Positions 46,560 through 55,451 are shown, counted from the stretch's first letter. The stretch: 64,000 nt of DNA from Pseudomonas chlororaphis subsp. piscium (GCF_003850345.1 NZ_CP027707.1:6439001-6503000); one strand, 5' to 3'. Made by a program: numbers and translations. Notes: a model not told the origin generated them from the letters alone.

Positions 46560-48508
46560 CAGTGGGCCTCCGCAGGTTCACGTTTGGCCGGGGTCGCCGG
46601 CTTGCCGGGCGCGGCGTCCTCCAGCAAGGCGTCGGCCACCAGTTCGGCGATGTCCTTGATCAGCGGTCGTGGTTCGACCACGCCTTCAAGCATCGCGGTG
46701 CATTGTGGACAACCCACGGCCACCAGCTCGGCGCCGGTTTCGCGGATGTCGTCCATACGCATGTCGGGGATCCGCTGCTTGCCCGGGATGTCGGTGATCG
46801 GCGCGCCGCCGCCACCGCCGCAGCAGCGCGAGCGGAAACCGGAGCGTTGCATTTCCTTGACCTCGATCCCCAGCGCCCGCAGCACTTCACGCGGCGCTTC
46901 GTACTCGCCGTTGTAGCGGCCCAGGTAGCACGGGTCGTGATAGGTCACACTGTTGCCTTTGTGCTGACCCAGATTCAGGGCGCCGCCGGCGATCAGCTCG
47001 GCCATGTAGGTGCTGTGGTGCTGCACCACGTACTCGCCACCCAGGGCGCCGTATTCGTTTTTCAGCACATGGAAGCTGTGGGGGTCGCAGGTGACGATGC
47101 GTTTGAAGCTGTACTTGGCCAGGGTCTGGATATTGCGCTTGGCCAGCAGCTGGAAGGTCGCCTCGTCGCCCAGGCGCCGGGCCACGTCACCGCTGTCGCG
47201 TTCTTCCAGGCCCAGTACCGCGAAGTCGACCTTGGCCGCTTTCAGCACTTTGACGAAGGCGCGCAGGGTGCGCTGGTTGCGCATGTCGAACGCGCCGTCG
47301 CCAACCCAGAACAGCACGTCGGTGGTTTTCTTCTCGCCCAGCAGCGCCAGGTTGAGGTCCGCCGCCCAGTTCATCCGCCCGCCCGGGGCAAAACCGCCCG
47401 GGTTGTCGGTGGCGATCAGGTTTTCCAGGACTTCGGCGCCCTTGTTCGGGGTGGCGCCCTTTTCCAGGGTCAGGTGACGGCGCATGTCGACGATGGCATC
47501 GACGTGCTCGATCATCATCGGGCATTCCTCGACGCAGGCGCGGCAAGTGGTGCAGGACCACAGGGTCTCGGCGTCCACCAGGCCGTTGACGATCGGCTGG
47601 TGCGGGTTGCCGCTGTGTTCGCCAATCGGTTTACCCGGATACGGGCTGCCAGCGAACTTGGCGTCGGTACCGCCAGCCAGGCCAACCACCATGTCCTGGA
47701 TCAGTTTTTTCGGGTTCAGCGGCTGGCCGGCGGCAAAGGCCGGGCACGCGGCTTCGCATTTACCGCACTGCACGCAGGCGTCGAAGCCCAGCAGTTGGTT
47801 CCAGGTGAAATCCTTGGGTTTTTCCACCCCCAGCGGCGCGTTCGGGTCTTCCAGGTCCAGCGGCTTGAGGCCGGTGGAACGGCCGCCGCCGAAGCGCTCG
47901 GCGCGGCGGTGCCAGGCCAGGTGCAGGGCACCGGCGAAGGCGTGCTTCATCGGGCCGCCCCAGGTCATGCCGAAGAACAGCTCGGACACGCCCCACAGTA
48001 CGCCGATGCCGAGGATTACTGCCAATACCCAGCCACCGAAGTTTTCCGGGAGGATCCCGGCCACCGGCAGGGTCACCAGGAAAAACGACGCCGAGAACGC
48101 CAGCAGGCTTTTCGGCAGGCGCATCCACGGGCCTTTCGACAGGCGCGCCGGCGGGTTGCGGCGGCGCAGGTAGACGAAGATCGCGCCGACGAACATCACC
48201 GCCGACATCAGCAGCAAGGCGTAGCCGAGGATGCGATTATGCAGGCCGAAACCGTGCACCAGAATCGCCAGCACGATGGACGCCACCGCGCCACCGGCCG
48301 TGGCCACGTGGGTGTTGGCGATGTATTTGTCCCGCGCTACCACATGGTGCAGGTCGACCATGTAGCGCTTGGGCATGGCCAGCAGGCCGCCGATCAGGTC
48401 GACCTTGGACGCACGGCCCCGGCGCCACATGGCCACCCGCCGCAACGCGCCCAGGACAGCCAGGCCGATGGCTGCGAACAGCAGGATGGGAAGAAGGGTG
48501 TTCAACAT
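46559..48508 (-). CDS. dgcB: Dimethylglycine catabolism protein DgcB (membrane Fe-S oxidoreductase)
   Basis: A 649-aa protein. Hydrophobic segments come first (LPILLFAAIGLAVLGAL; then three near residues 75-190), followed by a ferredoxin domain with two 4Fe-4S sites: ACVQCGKCEAACP near residue 255 and SCTTCRACVEECP near 325. A heterodisulfide-reductase-like CCG region (RCCGGGGGAP near 580) follows. The layout suggests it takes electrons from ETF/DgcA into the quinone pool; that direction is inference. The start at 48508 has GGAGCTCCTCT upstream. Confidence 0.93.
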   Translation of the reverse strand: MLNTLLPILLFAAIGLAVLGALRRVAMWRRGRASKVDLIGGLLAMPKRYMVDLHHVVARDKYIANTHVATAGGAVASIVLAILVHGFGLHNRILGYALLLMSAVMFVGAIFVYLRRRNPPARLSKGPWMRLPKSLLAFSASFFLVTLPVAGILPENFGGWVLAVILGIGVLWGVSELFFGMTWGGPMKHAFAGALHLAWHRRAERFGGGRSTGLKPLDLEDPNAPLGVEKPKDFTWNQLLGFDACVQCGKCEAACPAFAAGQPLNPKKLIQDMVVGLAGGTDAKFAGSPYPGKPIGEHSGNPHQPIVNGLVDAETLWSCTTCRACVEECPMMIEHVDAIVDMRRHLTLEKGATPNKGAEVLENLIATDNPGGFAPGGRMNWAADLNLALLGEKKTTDVLFWVGDGAFDMRNQRTLRAFVKVLKAAKVDFAVLGLEERDSGDVARRLGDEATFQLLAKRNIQTLAKYSFKRIVTCDPHSFHVLKNEYGALGGEYVVQHHSTYMAELIAGGALNLGQHKGNSVTYHDPCYLGRYNGEYEAPREVLRALGIEVKEMQRSGFRSRCCGGGGGAPITDIPGKQRIPDMRMDDIRETGAELVAVGCPQCTAMLEGVVEPRPLIKDIAELVADALLEDAAPGKPATPAKREPAEAH

Positions 48509-48561
48509 AGAGGAGCTCCCAAAGACCTCGGGCTTAACTACCTGGATGACTTGCTCGTCCT

Positions 48562-48655
48562 CTGTAGGAGCGAGGCTTGCCCGCGAAAGCAATGGATCTG
48601 CCGACATCCATGGCGAATGTCAGTACGTCTTCGCGGGCAAGCCTCGCTCCTACAG
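48562..48655. repeat. REPIN between dgcA and dgcB
   Basis: Two inverted family-1 cores lie in the dgcA-dgcB gap. An exact DnaA box TTATCCACA (48658-48666) abuts the right copy and almost touches the dgcA stop codon. Confidence 0.9.
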
Positions 48656-48671
48656 GGTTATCCACAAGCGC

Positions 48672-50732
48672 TTAGAAATCCTTGCAGATCCGCAGGGCGT
48701 CATAGATGGCCGCGTGGGTGTTGCGCTGCGCCACGCAGTCACCGATGCGGAACAGCAGATAACCGTCGCCCGCCTGGCTCAACGAAGGCTGCGGCTTGAT
48801 CGCGAACAGCGCTTCGACGTCGACCTGGCCCTTGTTGCGCGAACCTTCCTTGAGCGCGTAGTAGATCGCTTCGTCAGGCCGCACGCCGTTCTCCACCACC
48901 ACCTGGTCGACCACCCGCTCCTCTTTGGCGCCGGTGTATTCGTTCTCCAGCACCGCCACCAGCTTGTCGCCTTCGCGGTAGACCTTTTCCAGCATCATGT
49001 CGCCGGTCATGATCACTTCTTTGGGGTACATGCTGCGGTAGTAGGTCGGGAACGACGTACCGCCGATGGCCACGCCCGGCTTGATGTCGTCGGTGACGAT
49101 CTCGACCTGGCTGCCCTTGTCGGCGAGGAAGTCGGCCACCGACATGCCGGTGAACTCGCAGATGGTGTCGTAGACCAGCACGTTCTTGCCCGGCGCGACC
49201 TTGCCGTCGAGCACGTCCCAACTGCTGACCACCAGCCCTTCGGCGGCGCCCCAGTGCTCGTTCTGCTCGAGGAACGGATGCCCGCCGACGGCCAGCACCA
49301 CGATGTCCGGACGCAGGTCGAGGATGGTCGCGGCATCGGCCGCGGTCCCCAGGCGCAGGTCGACCTTCAGCCGCGCCAGCCCCAGCTGGTACCAGCGGGT
49401 GATGCCGGCGATCTGGTCGCGCTGCGGCGCTTTCGCGGCGGTGGTGATCTGCCCGCCGATGGCCTCTTTCTTCTCGAACAGGGTCACGTCGTGGCCCCGT
49501 TCGGCTGCCACCCGCGCCGACTCCATGCCGGCGGGGCCGGCGCCAACCACCACCACCTTGCGTTTCGGCCCGGTGGATTTCTCGATGATGTGCGGCACGC
49601 CCAGGTATTCACGGGAGGTCGCGGCGTTCTGGATGCACAGCACGTCCAGGCCCTGGTACTGGCGGTCGATGCAGTAGTTGGCGCCCACGCACTGCTTGAT
49701 CTGATCGATCTGGCCCATCTTGATCTTGGCGATCAGGTGCGGGTCGGCAATGTGCGCGCGGGTCATGCCGACCATGTCGACGTAACCGCCTTCCAGGATG
49801 CGGGTAGCCTGGTTCGGGTCCTTGATGTTCTGCGCGTGCAGTACCGGAACCTTGACCACTTCCTTGATGCCGGCAGCCAGGTGCAGGAACGGCTCCGGTG
49901 GATAACTCATGTTCGGAATCACGTTGGCCAGGGTGTTGTGGGTGTCGCAACCCGAGCCCACGACGCCGATGAAATCGAGCATGCCAGTGTCGTCGTAATA
50001 CTTGGCAATCTGCTTCATGTCCTCATGGGACAGGCCGTCCGGGTGGAATTCGTCACCGCAGATACGCATGCCCACGCAGAAATCGTCGCCGACTTCGGCG
50101 CGCACTGCCTTGAGCACTTCCAGGCCGAACTTCATCCGGCCTTCGAAAGTGCCGCCCCATTCGTCGGTCCGCTTGTTGACCCGCGGGCTCCAGAACTGGT
50201 CGATCATGTGCTGGTGCACGGCGGACAGCTCGACGCCGTCCAGGCCACCGGCCTTGGCCCGGCGCGCAGCCTGGGCGTAGTTGCCGATCACCCGCCAGAT
50301 CTCTTCCGGCTCGATGGTCTTGCAGGTGGCGCGGTGCACCGGTTCACGGATGCCCGACGGCGACATCAGGGTCGGCCAGTTGAAACCGTCCCAACGCGAG
50401 CGGCGGCCCATGTGGGTAATCTGGATCATGATCTTGGCGCCATGCTTGTGCATGGCGTCGGCCAGGTTCTGGAAGTGCGGAATGATGCGGTCGGTGGACA
50501 GGTTCACCGAGCTCCACCATTCCTGCGGGCTGTCGATGGCCACCACGGACGAACCGCCACAGATCGCCAGGCCGATACCGCCCTTGGCTTTCTCTTCGTA
50601 ATACTTCACGTAGCGGTCGGTGGTCATGCCGCCGTCGGTGGCGTAGACCTCGGCGTGCGCGGTGCTGAGCACCCGGTTGCGGATGGTCAGTTTGCCGATC
50701 TGGATCGGCTGGAACATCGCTTCGAAAGCCAT
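48672..50732 (-). CDS. dgcA: Dimethylglycine demethylase DgcA (old-yellow-enzyme/TMADH family)
   Basis: A 686-aa flavoprotein that demethylates dimethylglycine to sarcosine. The FMN barrel spans residues 1-340 (VLSTAHAEVYATDGG, ITHMGRRSRWDGFNWP, GMTRAHIADPHL). The linker has C348, C354 and C366. An FAD/NAD domain follows (KVVVVGAGPAGMESARVAAE near 393). In trimethylamine dehydrogenase this linker has four cysteines for a 4Fe-4S cluster; here the second is Ala351. First gene of dgcA-dgcB-etfA-etfB or internal to a longer operon with the two genes upstream. Confidence 0.94.
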   Translation of the reverse strand: MAFEAMFQPIQIGKLTIRNRVLSTAHAEVYATDGGMTTDRYVKYYEEKAKGGIGLAICGGSSVVAIDSPQEWWSSVNLSTDRIIPHFQNLADAMHKHGAKIMIQITHMGRRSRWDGFNWPTLMSPSGIREPVHRATCKTIEPEEIWRVIGNYAQAARRAKAGGLDGVELSAVHQHMIDQFWSPRVNKRTDEWGGTFEGRMKFGLEVLKAVRAEVGDDFCVGMRICGDEFHPDGLSHEDMKQIAKYYDDTGMLDFIGVVGSGCDTHNTLANVIPNMSYPPEPFLHLAAGIKEVVKVPVLHAQNIKDPNQATRILEGGYVDMVGMTRAHIADPHLIAKIKMGQIDQIKQCVGANYCIDRQYQGLDVLCIQNAATSREYLGVPHIIEKSTGPKRKVVVVGAGPAGMESARVAAERGHDVTLFEKKEAIGGQITTAAKAPQRDQIAGITRWYQLGLARLKVDLRLGTAADAATILDLRPDIVVLAVGGHPFLEQNEHWGAAEGLVVSSWDVLDGKVAPGKNVLVYDTICEFTGMSVADFLADKGSQVEIVTDDIKPGVAIGGTSFPTYYRSMYPKEVIMTGDMMLEKVYREGDKLVAVLENEYTGAKEERVVDQVVVENGVRPDEAIYYALKEGSRNKGQVDVEALFAIKPQPSLSQAGDGYLLFRIGDCVAQRNTHAAIYDALRICKDF

Positions 50733-50747
50733 TTTTCTTAACTCCGC

Positions 50748-51278
50748 TTACAACGGCTTGACGGTGAACAGGCCATCGTCGTGGCCTTCTTCGGAACCGC
50801 CGTAGACCTGTTCGGCGACGGTGCGGATCTTGCTACCGCGGGCGGCCAGAATCTGGTCCATGGCGCCGGCGAACCAGCCGGTGAACATGTAGTCGACCTT
50901 GCGCCCGACCTTGCCGTACACATAGACAAAGGCCGAGTGTTCGAGCTTGACGCTGGCGGTGCCCTTGTCGAGGTCGATGTCCTGGATCTTGAACAGGCCC
51001 CAGCCACGCTGAGACAGGCGCTTCATGTAGTGTTCGAACACCGCGACGCCTTCCAGGCCGTGGCATTCGGCTTCTTTTTCGCACCAGTGCCAGGCGGATT
51101 TGTAGCCGGCCTTGTAGAGGATCTCGGCATAGGCTTCGGCGCCCAGCACTTCCTCGATACCCATGTGGTTGTTGACGAAGAAGTGACGCGGTACGTACAG
51201 CATCGGCAGGGCGTCGGAGGTCCAGACACCGGTTTCGCTGTCGACTTCGATGGGCAGTTGCGGGGCGATCTTGGCCAT
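50748..51278 (-). CDS. Conserved protein of the dgc operon (DUF5943-like)
   Basis: A 176-aa soluble protein. It includes MLYVPRHFFVNNHMGIEEVL, AYKSAWHWCEKEAE-like text, RLSQRGWGLFKIQDIDLDKG and VDYMFTGWFAGAMDQIL. The layout resembles small-molecule-binding V4R-like domains, but I cannot assign a function. It sits 15 bp upstream of dgcA and follows the dipeptidase-like gene, the same order as in P. aeruginosa dgc loci, so a role in dimethylglycine use is likely. Confidence 0.8.
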   Translation of the reverse strand: MAKIAPQLPIEVDSETGVWTSDALPMLYVPRHFFVNNHMGIEEVLGAEAYAEILYKAGYKSAWHWCEKEAECHGLEGVAVFEHYMKRLSQRGWGLFKIQDIDLDKGTASVKLEHSAFVYVYGKVGRKVDYMFTGWFAGAMDQILAARGSKIRTVAEQVYGGSEEGHDDGLFTVKPL

Positions 51279-51354
51279 GGAAACTTAACTCCAGAAAATT
51301 CGTTGTGTTGCCCCCGGCGCGGACGGCCGGGGGAAAGGATTCAGAGGTTGCGGC

Positions 51355-52332
51355 TTATTCGCCCCAGACGTCCTTCAGGACGTTGACCCAGTTCTCGCCC
51401 ATGATCTTGCGCACCACACGCTCGGAGTGACCGCGCTTGAGCAGGGTCTCGGTGAGGTTGGGGAACTCGCCCACGGTGCGGATGCCCAGCGGGTTGATGA
51501 TCTTGCCGAAGTTGGTCAGGCGACGGGCGTAGCCCTTGTCGTGGGTCAGGTATTCGAAGAAGTCCTGGCCATGGCCCTGGGTGAAGTCGGTACCGATACC
51601 GATGGCGTCTTCGCCGACGATGTTCATGGTGTATTCGATGGCTTCGGCGTAGTCGTCGATGGTCGAATCGATGCCCTTGGCCAGGAACGGCGCGAACATG
51701 GTCACGCCGACGAAACCGCCGTGGTCGGCGATGAACTTCAGTTCTTCATCGGACTTGTTGCGCGGGTGCTCTTTGAGGCCCGACGGCAGGCAGTGGGAGT
51801 AGCAGACCGGTTTCTTCGATTCGAGGATGACTTCCTCGGAGGTCTTGGAGCCGACGTGGGACAGGTCGCACATGACGCCGACGCGGTTCATCTCGGCGAC
51901 GATCTCGCGACCGAAGCCCGACAGGCCGCCGTCGCGCTCGTAGCAGCCGGTACCCACCAGGTTCTGGGTGTTGTAGCACATCTGCACGATACCCACGCCC
52001 AGCTGCTTGAACACCTCGACGTAGCCGATCTGGTCCTCGTAGGCGTGGGCATTCTGGAAGCCGAAAAGGATGCCGGTCTTGCCCAGTTCCTTGGCCTTGC
52101 GGATGTCGGCGGTAGTACGCACCGGCATCACCAGGTCGCTGTTCTCGCGGATCAGCTTCTGGCTGGAGGCGATGTTGTTGACCGTGGCCTGGAAGCCCTC
52201 CCACACCGACACGGTGCAGTTGGCCGCGGTCAGGCCGCCTTTACGCATGTCTTCGAACAGCTCACGGTTCCACTTGGCAATGATCAGCCCGTCGATAACG
52301 ATGCTGTCGGCGTGCAATTCGGCTGGGCTCAT
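51355..52332 (-). CDS. Membrane-dipeptidase-fold protein of the dgc operon
   Basis: A 325-aa protein of the renal dipeptidase family (TIM barrel). Conserved blocks are MCDLSHVGSKTSEEVI, PVCYSHCLPSGLKEHPRNKS and AIGIGTDFTQGHG. The N-terminal metal motif, normally DGHND, reads VIDGLIIAKW, so the two first zinc ligands are absent. The bridging Glu region reads FGFQNAHAYE. It may have a changed activity. It is the first gene of the unit running through the DUF5943-like gene to dgcA. No signal peptide is evident. Confidence 0.87.
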   Translation of the reverse strand: MSPAELHADSIVIDGLIIAKWNRELFEDMRKGGLTAANCTVSVWEGFQATVNNIASSQKLIRENSDLVMPVRTTADIRKAKELGKTGILFGFQNAHAYEDQIGYVEVFKQLGVGIVQMCYNTQNLVGTGCYERDGGLSGFGREIVAEMNRVGVMCDLSHVGSKTSEEVILESKKPVCYSHCLPSGLKEHPRNKSDEELKFIADHGGFVGVTMFAPFLAKGIDSTIDDYAEAIEYTMNIVGEDAIGIGTDFTQGHGQDFFEYLTHDKGYARRLTNFGKIINPLGIRTVGEFPNLTETLLKRGHSERVVRKIMGENWVNVLKDVWGE

Positions 52333-52559
52333 CAGGCAGTCCCCTTATTGGCAATTCATGCGCCGAATCGTCTGCCGGCGCTTTGGGGTCAGCATATGCC
52401 TCGGTGCCCGGGCAGCCGGGTGCAAAAACGACAGGGGAATTGCCGAAAGCGTCAATCCGCGACAAAGGGTCTGCCGGGCGTCCCTTGCCCCATCTGTTCT
52501 TTGTCATGCGCATGGGCCAGAATCCGCCGCATCACTGGATTAGAGGGGGCTGCGACGCA
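52333..52559. promoter_or_regulatory. Divergent promoter region of the dgc operon
   Basis: 227 bp between the dipeptidase-like gene and the LprI-like gene. It should hold the dgc promoter. I saw no clear operator; GAGGGGG near 52544 is the ribosome-binding site of the rightward gene. Confidence 0.4.
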
Positions 52560-52961
52560 ATGAAATCGATCTTCCTGGCTTTGGCACTGCTGGCGACTGG
52601 CGCACAGGCGGCTGAAGAGGCCGACAACTCTCCGTGCGACAGCGTCGAACAGGACCAACAGACTCTGGAATGCGCCACCTTCAACAAAACCACCGCCGAG
52701 CAACTGCTGAGCGACAACCTGCAGGGCCTGCTCGAACGCCTGGGGACGCAATATGGCAGCGACAAGGCGCAGCTGGCCGACATCACCGCCAAGGTCAAGA
52801 ACGCCCAGCAGCTGTGGCAGAAACAGCGCGACGCCGACTGCGCCATCGACACTTTCCCCGCCAAACCCGGCAGCAAGGCCTATGCCATTGCCCAGGCCGA
52901 TTGCCTGGCGCGCATGAGCGATGAACGGTCGGAGTTTCTTGAGTCGATCGGGCAGGAATAA
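52560..52961 (+). CDS. LprI-like (DUF1311) exported protein
   Basis: A 133-aa protein with a signal peptide (SIFLALALLATGAQAAEE, residues 3-20). The mature part has the DUF1311 pattern with paired cysteines: SPCDSVEQDQQTLECA, QKQRDADCAID and AQADCLARMSDER. LprI-type proteins inhibit lysozyme in mycobacteria; here the role is inferred from the fold only. It is alone and divergent from the dgc operon. Confidence 0.85.
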   Translation: MKSIFLALALLATGAQAAEEADNSPCDSVEQDQQTLECATFNKTTAEQLLSDNLQGLLERLGTQYGSDKAQLADITAKVKNAQQLWQKQRDADCAIDTFPAKPGSKAYAIAQADCLARMSDERSEFLESIGQE

Positions 52962-53000
52962 CGGACCGGTCGCAAGATTTCCGATGACAGGAATACCGCT

Positions 53001-53049
53001 ATCGCGGGCAAGCCTCGCTCCTACAGATGCAAAACCTGCAGGAGCGGTC
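53001..53049. repeat. REP family 1 with a decayed partner
   Basis: An intact reversed core followed by CTGCAGGAGCGGTCGG, a partly lost second copy. It lies between the LprI-like gene and the toxin gene. Confidence 0.7.
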
Positions 53050-53194
53050 GGTCGACAATTGGTTGCTCGCGAAAAACCTGCCCCTCCCCCCGCTGTAACA
53101 AGCCATGAGCAATACCTGGACAAGGTTCCTGCCTTGGCCCGCGGGCGAACATAAGCAAAGATTGATTAATCTTATAAAAGGCTTATATTCGTTC

Positions 53195-53449
53195 ATGAAC
53201 AGCATCCTGTGGACCCGTAAGGCCGTCAAACAACTGCTGCGATTGCACAGCGCCCACCAGGTACAGATCCGCGATGCGGTGACCTTGCTCGGCGACATGC
53301 CCGATACCGGCAACGTCAAGGCGCTCAGCGGCCATACCTATGCCTATCGCCTGCGAGTGGGTAACTATCGAATCCTGTTCGACTGGGATGGCGCTATCAG
53401 AGTGGTCAGTATCCAAGAGGTCAAGAAACGTGACGAACGCACCTACTGA
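53195..53449 (+). CDS. RelE/HigB-type toxin
   Basis: An 84-aa basic protein of the RelE/ParE superfamily (ILWTRKAVKQLLRLHSAHQ, LSGHTYAYRLRVGNYRILFD, VVSIQEVKKRDERTY). RelE-like toxins cleave mRNA at the ribosome. The downstream gene is an XRE-type antitoxin, and the toxin comes first as in higBA. I chose MNSILWTRK (53195) because it matches the fold. The AT-rich GATTGATTAATCTTATAAAA just upstream is a likely promoter. Confidence 0.87.
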   Translation: MNSILWTRKAVKQLLRLHSAHQVQIRDAVTLLGDMPDTGNVKALSGHTYAYRLRVGNYRILFDWDGAIRVVSIQEVKKRDERTY

Positions 53450-53756
53450 CATCCAGATCATCAATGGCACGGACGGCAAGCCGGCGTTCGTGGTGATCCC
53501 TTATGCGCACTATGTGGCGCAACAGCAGGAGCCGGACCTGATCCCCCATGATGTGGTCAGCCGCATGGTCGACGGCGCCACGCCAATCCGCGCCTGGCGC
53601 GAACACCTGCACCTGACCCAGGACGAAGTCGCCAGGCGCCTGGGCATTTCCCAGCCGGCCTTCGCCCAGCAGGAAAGCGTCGCCAAGCCCCGTCGCGCCA
53701 CCCGCGAGAAGATCGCCGCGGCCTTCGGCATTCGCGCCGACCAGCTGGAACTGTAA
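53430..53756 (+). CDS. XRE-family antitoxin
   Basis: A 108-aa helix-turn-helix protein: EHLHLTQDEVARRLGISQPA and FAQQESVAKPRRATREKIAA form the HTH. It starts with GTG at 53430, inside the end of the toxin gene (20-bp overlap); AAGAGG lies upstream. It should neutralise the toxin and repress the operon. The N-terminal 45 residues (IQIINGTDGKPAFVVIPYAH) look like the toxin-binding part. Confidence 0.85.
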   Translation: MTNAPTDIQIINGTDGKPAFVVIPYAHYVAQQQEPDLIPHDVVSRMVDGATPIRAWREHLHLTQDEVARRLGISQPAFAQQESVAKPRRATREKIAAAFGIRADQLEL

Positions 53757-53790
53757 GCTGCACGCCATTCACCGAGAAAAAGGTCTTTCC

Positions 53791-54207
53791 ATGAGCATCT
53801 GCGGCATCGAAATCAAAGGCAGCGAAGCCATCTTCGCCATGGCCACCCTGCAAGACGGCACGGCGCAACACCTGGCCAACGCCTGCAAGAAAATCGCCCT
53901 GGACGACGATGACGAAGCCGCCAACGTCAAAGCCTTCGCCACCCAGGTCGCAGCCTTTGTCCGCGACAACGGCATCAGCCGCATCGCCATCAAGAAACGC
54001 AGCAAAAAAGGCGAATTCGCCGGCGGCCCGACCACCTTCAAGATCGAAGGCGTGTTCCAGCTGCTGGACAACTGCGAGGTGACCCTGCTGTCGCCGCAGA
54101 CCATCAACGCGCAGAACAAAAAGCACAACTTCGACCTGCCGGCGACGCTGAACAAGTATCAGCATGAGGCGTACAAGACCGCCTGTGCGGCGCTGCTGAA
54201 AAAATAA
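53791..54207 (+). CDS. DUF3010 family protein
   Basis: A 138-aa protein matching DUF3010 in length and in MSICGIEIKGSEAIFAMATL and ALDDDDEAANVKAFATQVAA. The fold resembles RNase H-like small proteins, but its function is unknown. It follows the antitoxin by 34 bp; co-transcription is possible, though the family also occurs without toxin genes. Confidence 0.83.
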   Translation: MSICGIEIKGSEAIFAMATLQDGTAQHLANACKKIALDDDDEAANVKAFATQVAAFVRDNGISRIAIKKRSKKGEFAGGPTTFKIEGVFQLLDNCEVTLLSPQTINAQNKKHNFDLPATLNKYQHEAYKTACAALLKK

Positions 54208-54217
54208 CCCGGCTTCT

Positions 54218-54299
54218 TGTAGGAGCGAAACTTGCTCGCGATACAGGCAACGCGCTGTGTCAGACAGACCGCCATCGCGGGCAAGCCTCGCTCCTACAG
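54218..54299. repeat. REPIN after the DUF3010 gene
   Basis: Left copy GTAGGAGCGAAACTTGCTCG, right copy a standard reversed core, in the convergent gap before cdhR. Confidence 0.85.
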
Positions 54300-54310
54300 G
54301 ATCAGGCGGC

Positions 54311-55258
54311 TCAGGCCTTCAGGCTTTGGCGCCGGTCTTCCCGCGGGCACTGGGCAAAACGCGCGCGATAGCTGCGGGTGAAATACGAAGGTGATTCGAA
54401 GCCGCAGGCGATGCTGACTTCCAGCACGCTCATGTCGGTCTGGCGCAGCAGTTGCCGGGCCTTTTCCAGGCGCAGCCCCAGGTAGAAGTTGCTCGGGGTG
54501 TCGTTCAGGTGCAGGCGAAACAGGCGCTCAAGCTGGCGCCGGGTGACCTTGATCGATTCGGCCAGTTGCAGGGTACTCAGGGGCGGCTCGCTGTGCTGCT
54601 CCATCTCGCCGATCACCTGCACCAGCTTCTTGTTGCGGATGCCGTAGCGAGTGGCGACCTCCATGCGCTGGTGGTCCTTGCGCGGACGGATGCGCCCCAG
54701 CACGAACTGTTCGCTGACCTGGATCGCCAGCTCCGGGCCGTGGGCCTGGCCGATCAGGTCGAGCATCATGTCGATGGACGCGGTGCCGCCGGCCGAGGTG
54801 ATGCGCCGCCGGTCGATCTCGAACAGCTCCTGGGTCACGCTGAGCTGGGGATAGGATTCCTTGAACGCCTCGATCGCTTCCCAGTGCAGGGTCACGCGGT
54901 GGCCTTCGAGCAGCCCGGCTTCGGCCAGGACCACGCTGCCGGTGTCGATGCCGCCCAGGGTCACGCCCTCCACATCCAGGCGGCGCAACCAGTGCACCAA
55001 CGCCGGGGTGAGGAACTTCAGCGGCTCGAAGCCGGCCACCACCAGCAGGGTCGCGCCTTTCTTCAACGGCTCCAGCGCCGCATCGGCGTTGACCGACATG
55101 CCGTTGCTCGCCAATACCGCGCCGCCATCGGCGCTCAGCACATGCCAGCGATACAGCTCGCCGCGAAAGCGATTGGCCACACGCAGCGGCTCGATGGCCG
55201 AGATGAACCCGATGGCCGAGAAGCCCGGCATCAGCAAGAAATAGAAATCCTGGGACAT
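54311..55258 (-). CDS. cdhR: Carnitine catabolism transcriptional activator CdhR (GlxA family)
   Basis: A 315-aa AraC-family activator with a DJ-1/PfpI-like sensor domain (FYFLLMPGFSAIGFISAIEP at residues 4-23; GGIDTGSVVLAEAGLL). The C-terminal double HTH has LQLAESIKVTRRQLERLFRL and VLEVSIACGFESPSYFTRSY. In P. aeruginosa CdhR activates the carnitine operon in response to carnitine. Divergent from caiX-cdhCAB across 193 bp, the arrangement known there. Start MSQDFYFLL (55258) follows GAGTGCGTTCC. Confidence 0.92.
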   Translation of the reverse strand: MSQDFYFLLMPGFSAIGFISAIEPLRVANRFRGELYRWHVLSADGGAVLASNGMSVNADAALEPLKKGATLLVVAGFEPLKFLTPALVHWLRRLDVEGVTLGGIDTGSVVLAEAGLLEGHRVTLHWEAIEAFKESYPQLSVTQELFEIDRRRITSAGGTASIDMMLDLIGQAHGPELAIQVSEQFVLGRIRPRKDHQRMEVATRYGIRNKKLVQVIGEMEQHSEPPLSTLQLAESIKVTRRQLERLFRLHLNDTPSNFYLGLRLEKARQLLRQTDMSVLEVSIACGFESPSYFTRSYRARFAQCPREDRRQSLKA

Positions 55259-55451
55259 GGAACGCACTCGGATGACGGGCAGCGTGGCCACTGTGATACG
55301 CCGTTTCCACGCCAGGTTCAAGACGAAGGTCGCTGCAGTGCAAGAGCCGGTCGCCGCTGTGCGTTTTCAGCGCTCGCCGGCTGCGTAACGTGGCATCACC
55401 GGCGCACATAGACGCCGGAACCGACAATAACGACCTGCCGAGGAAACCTTA

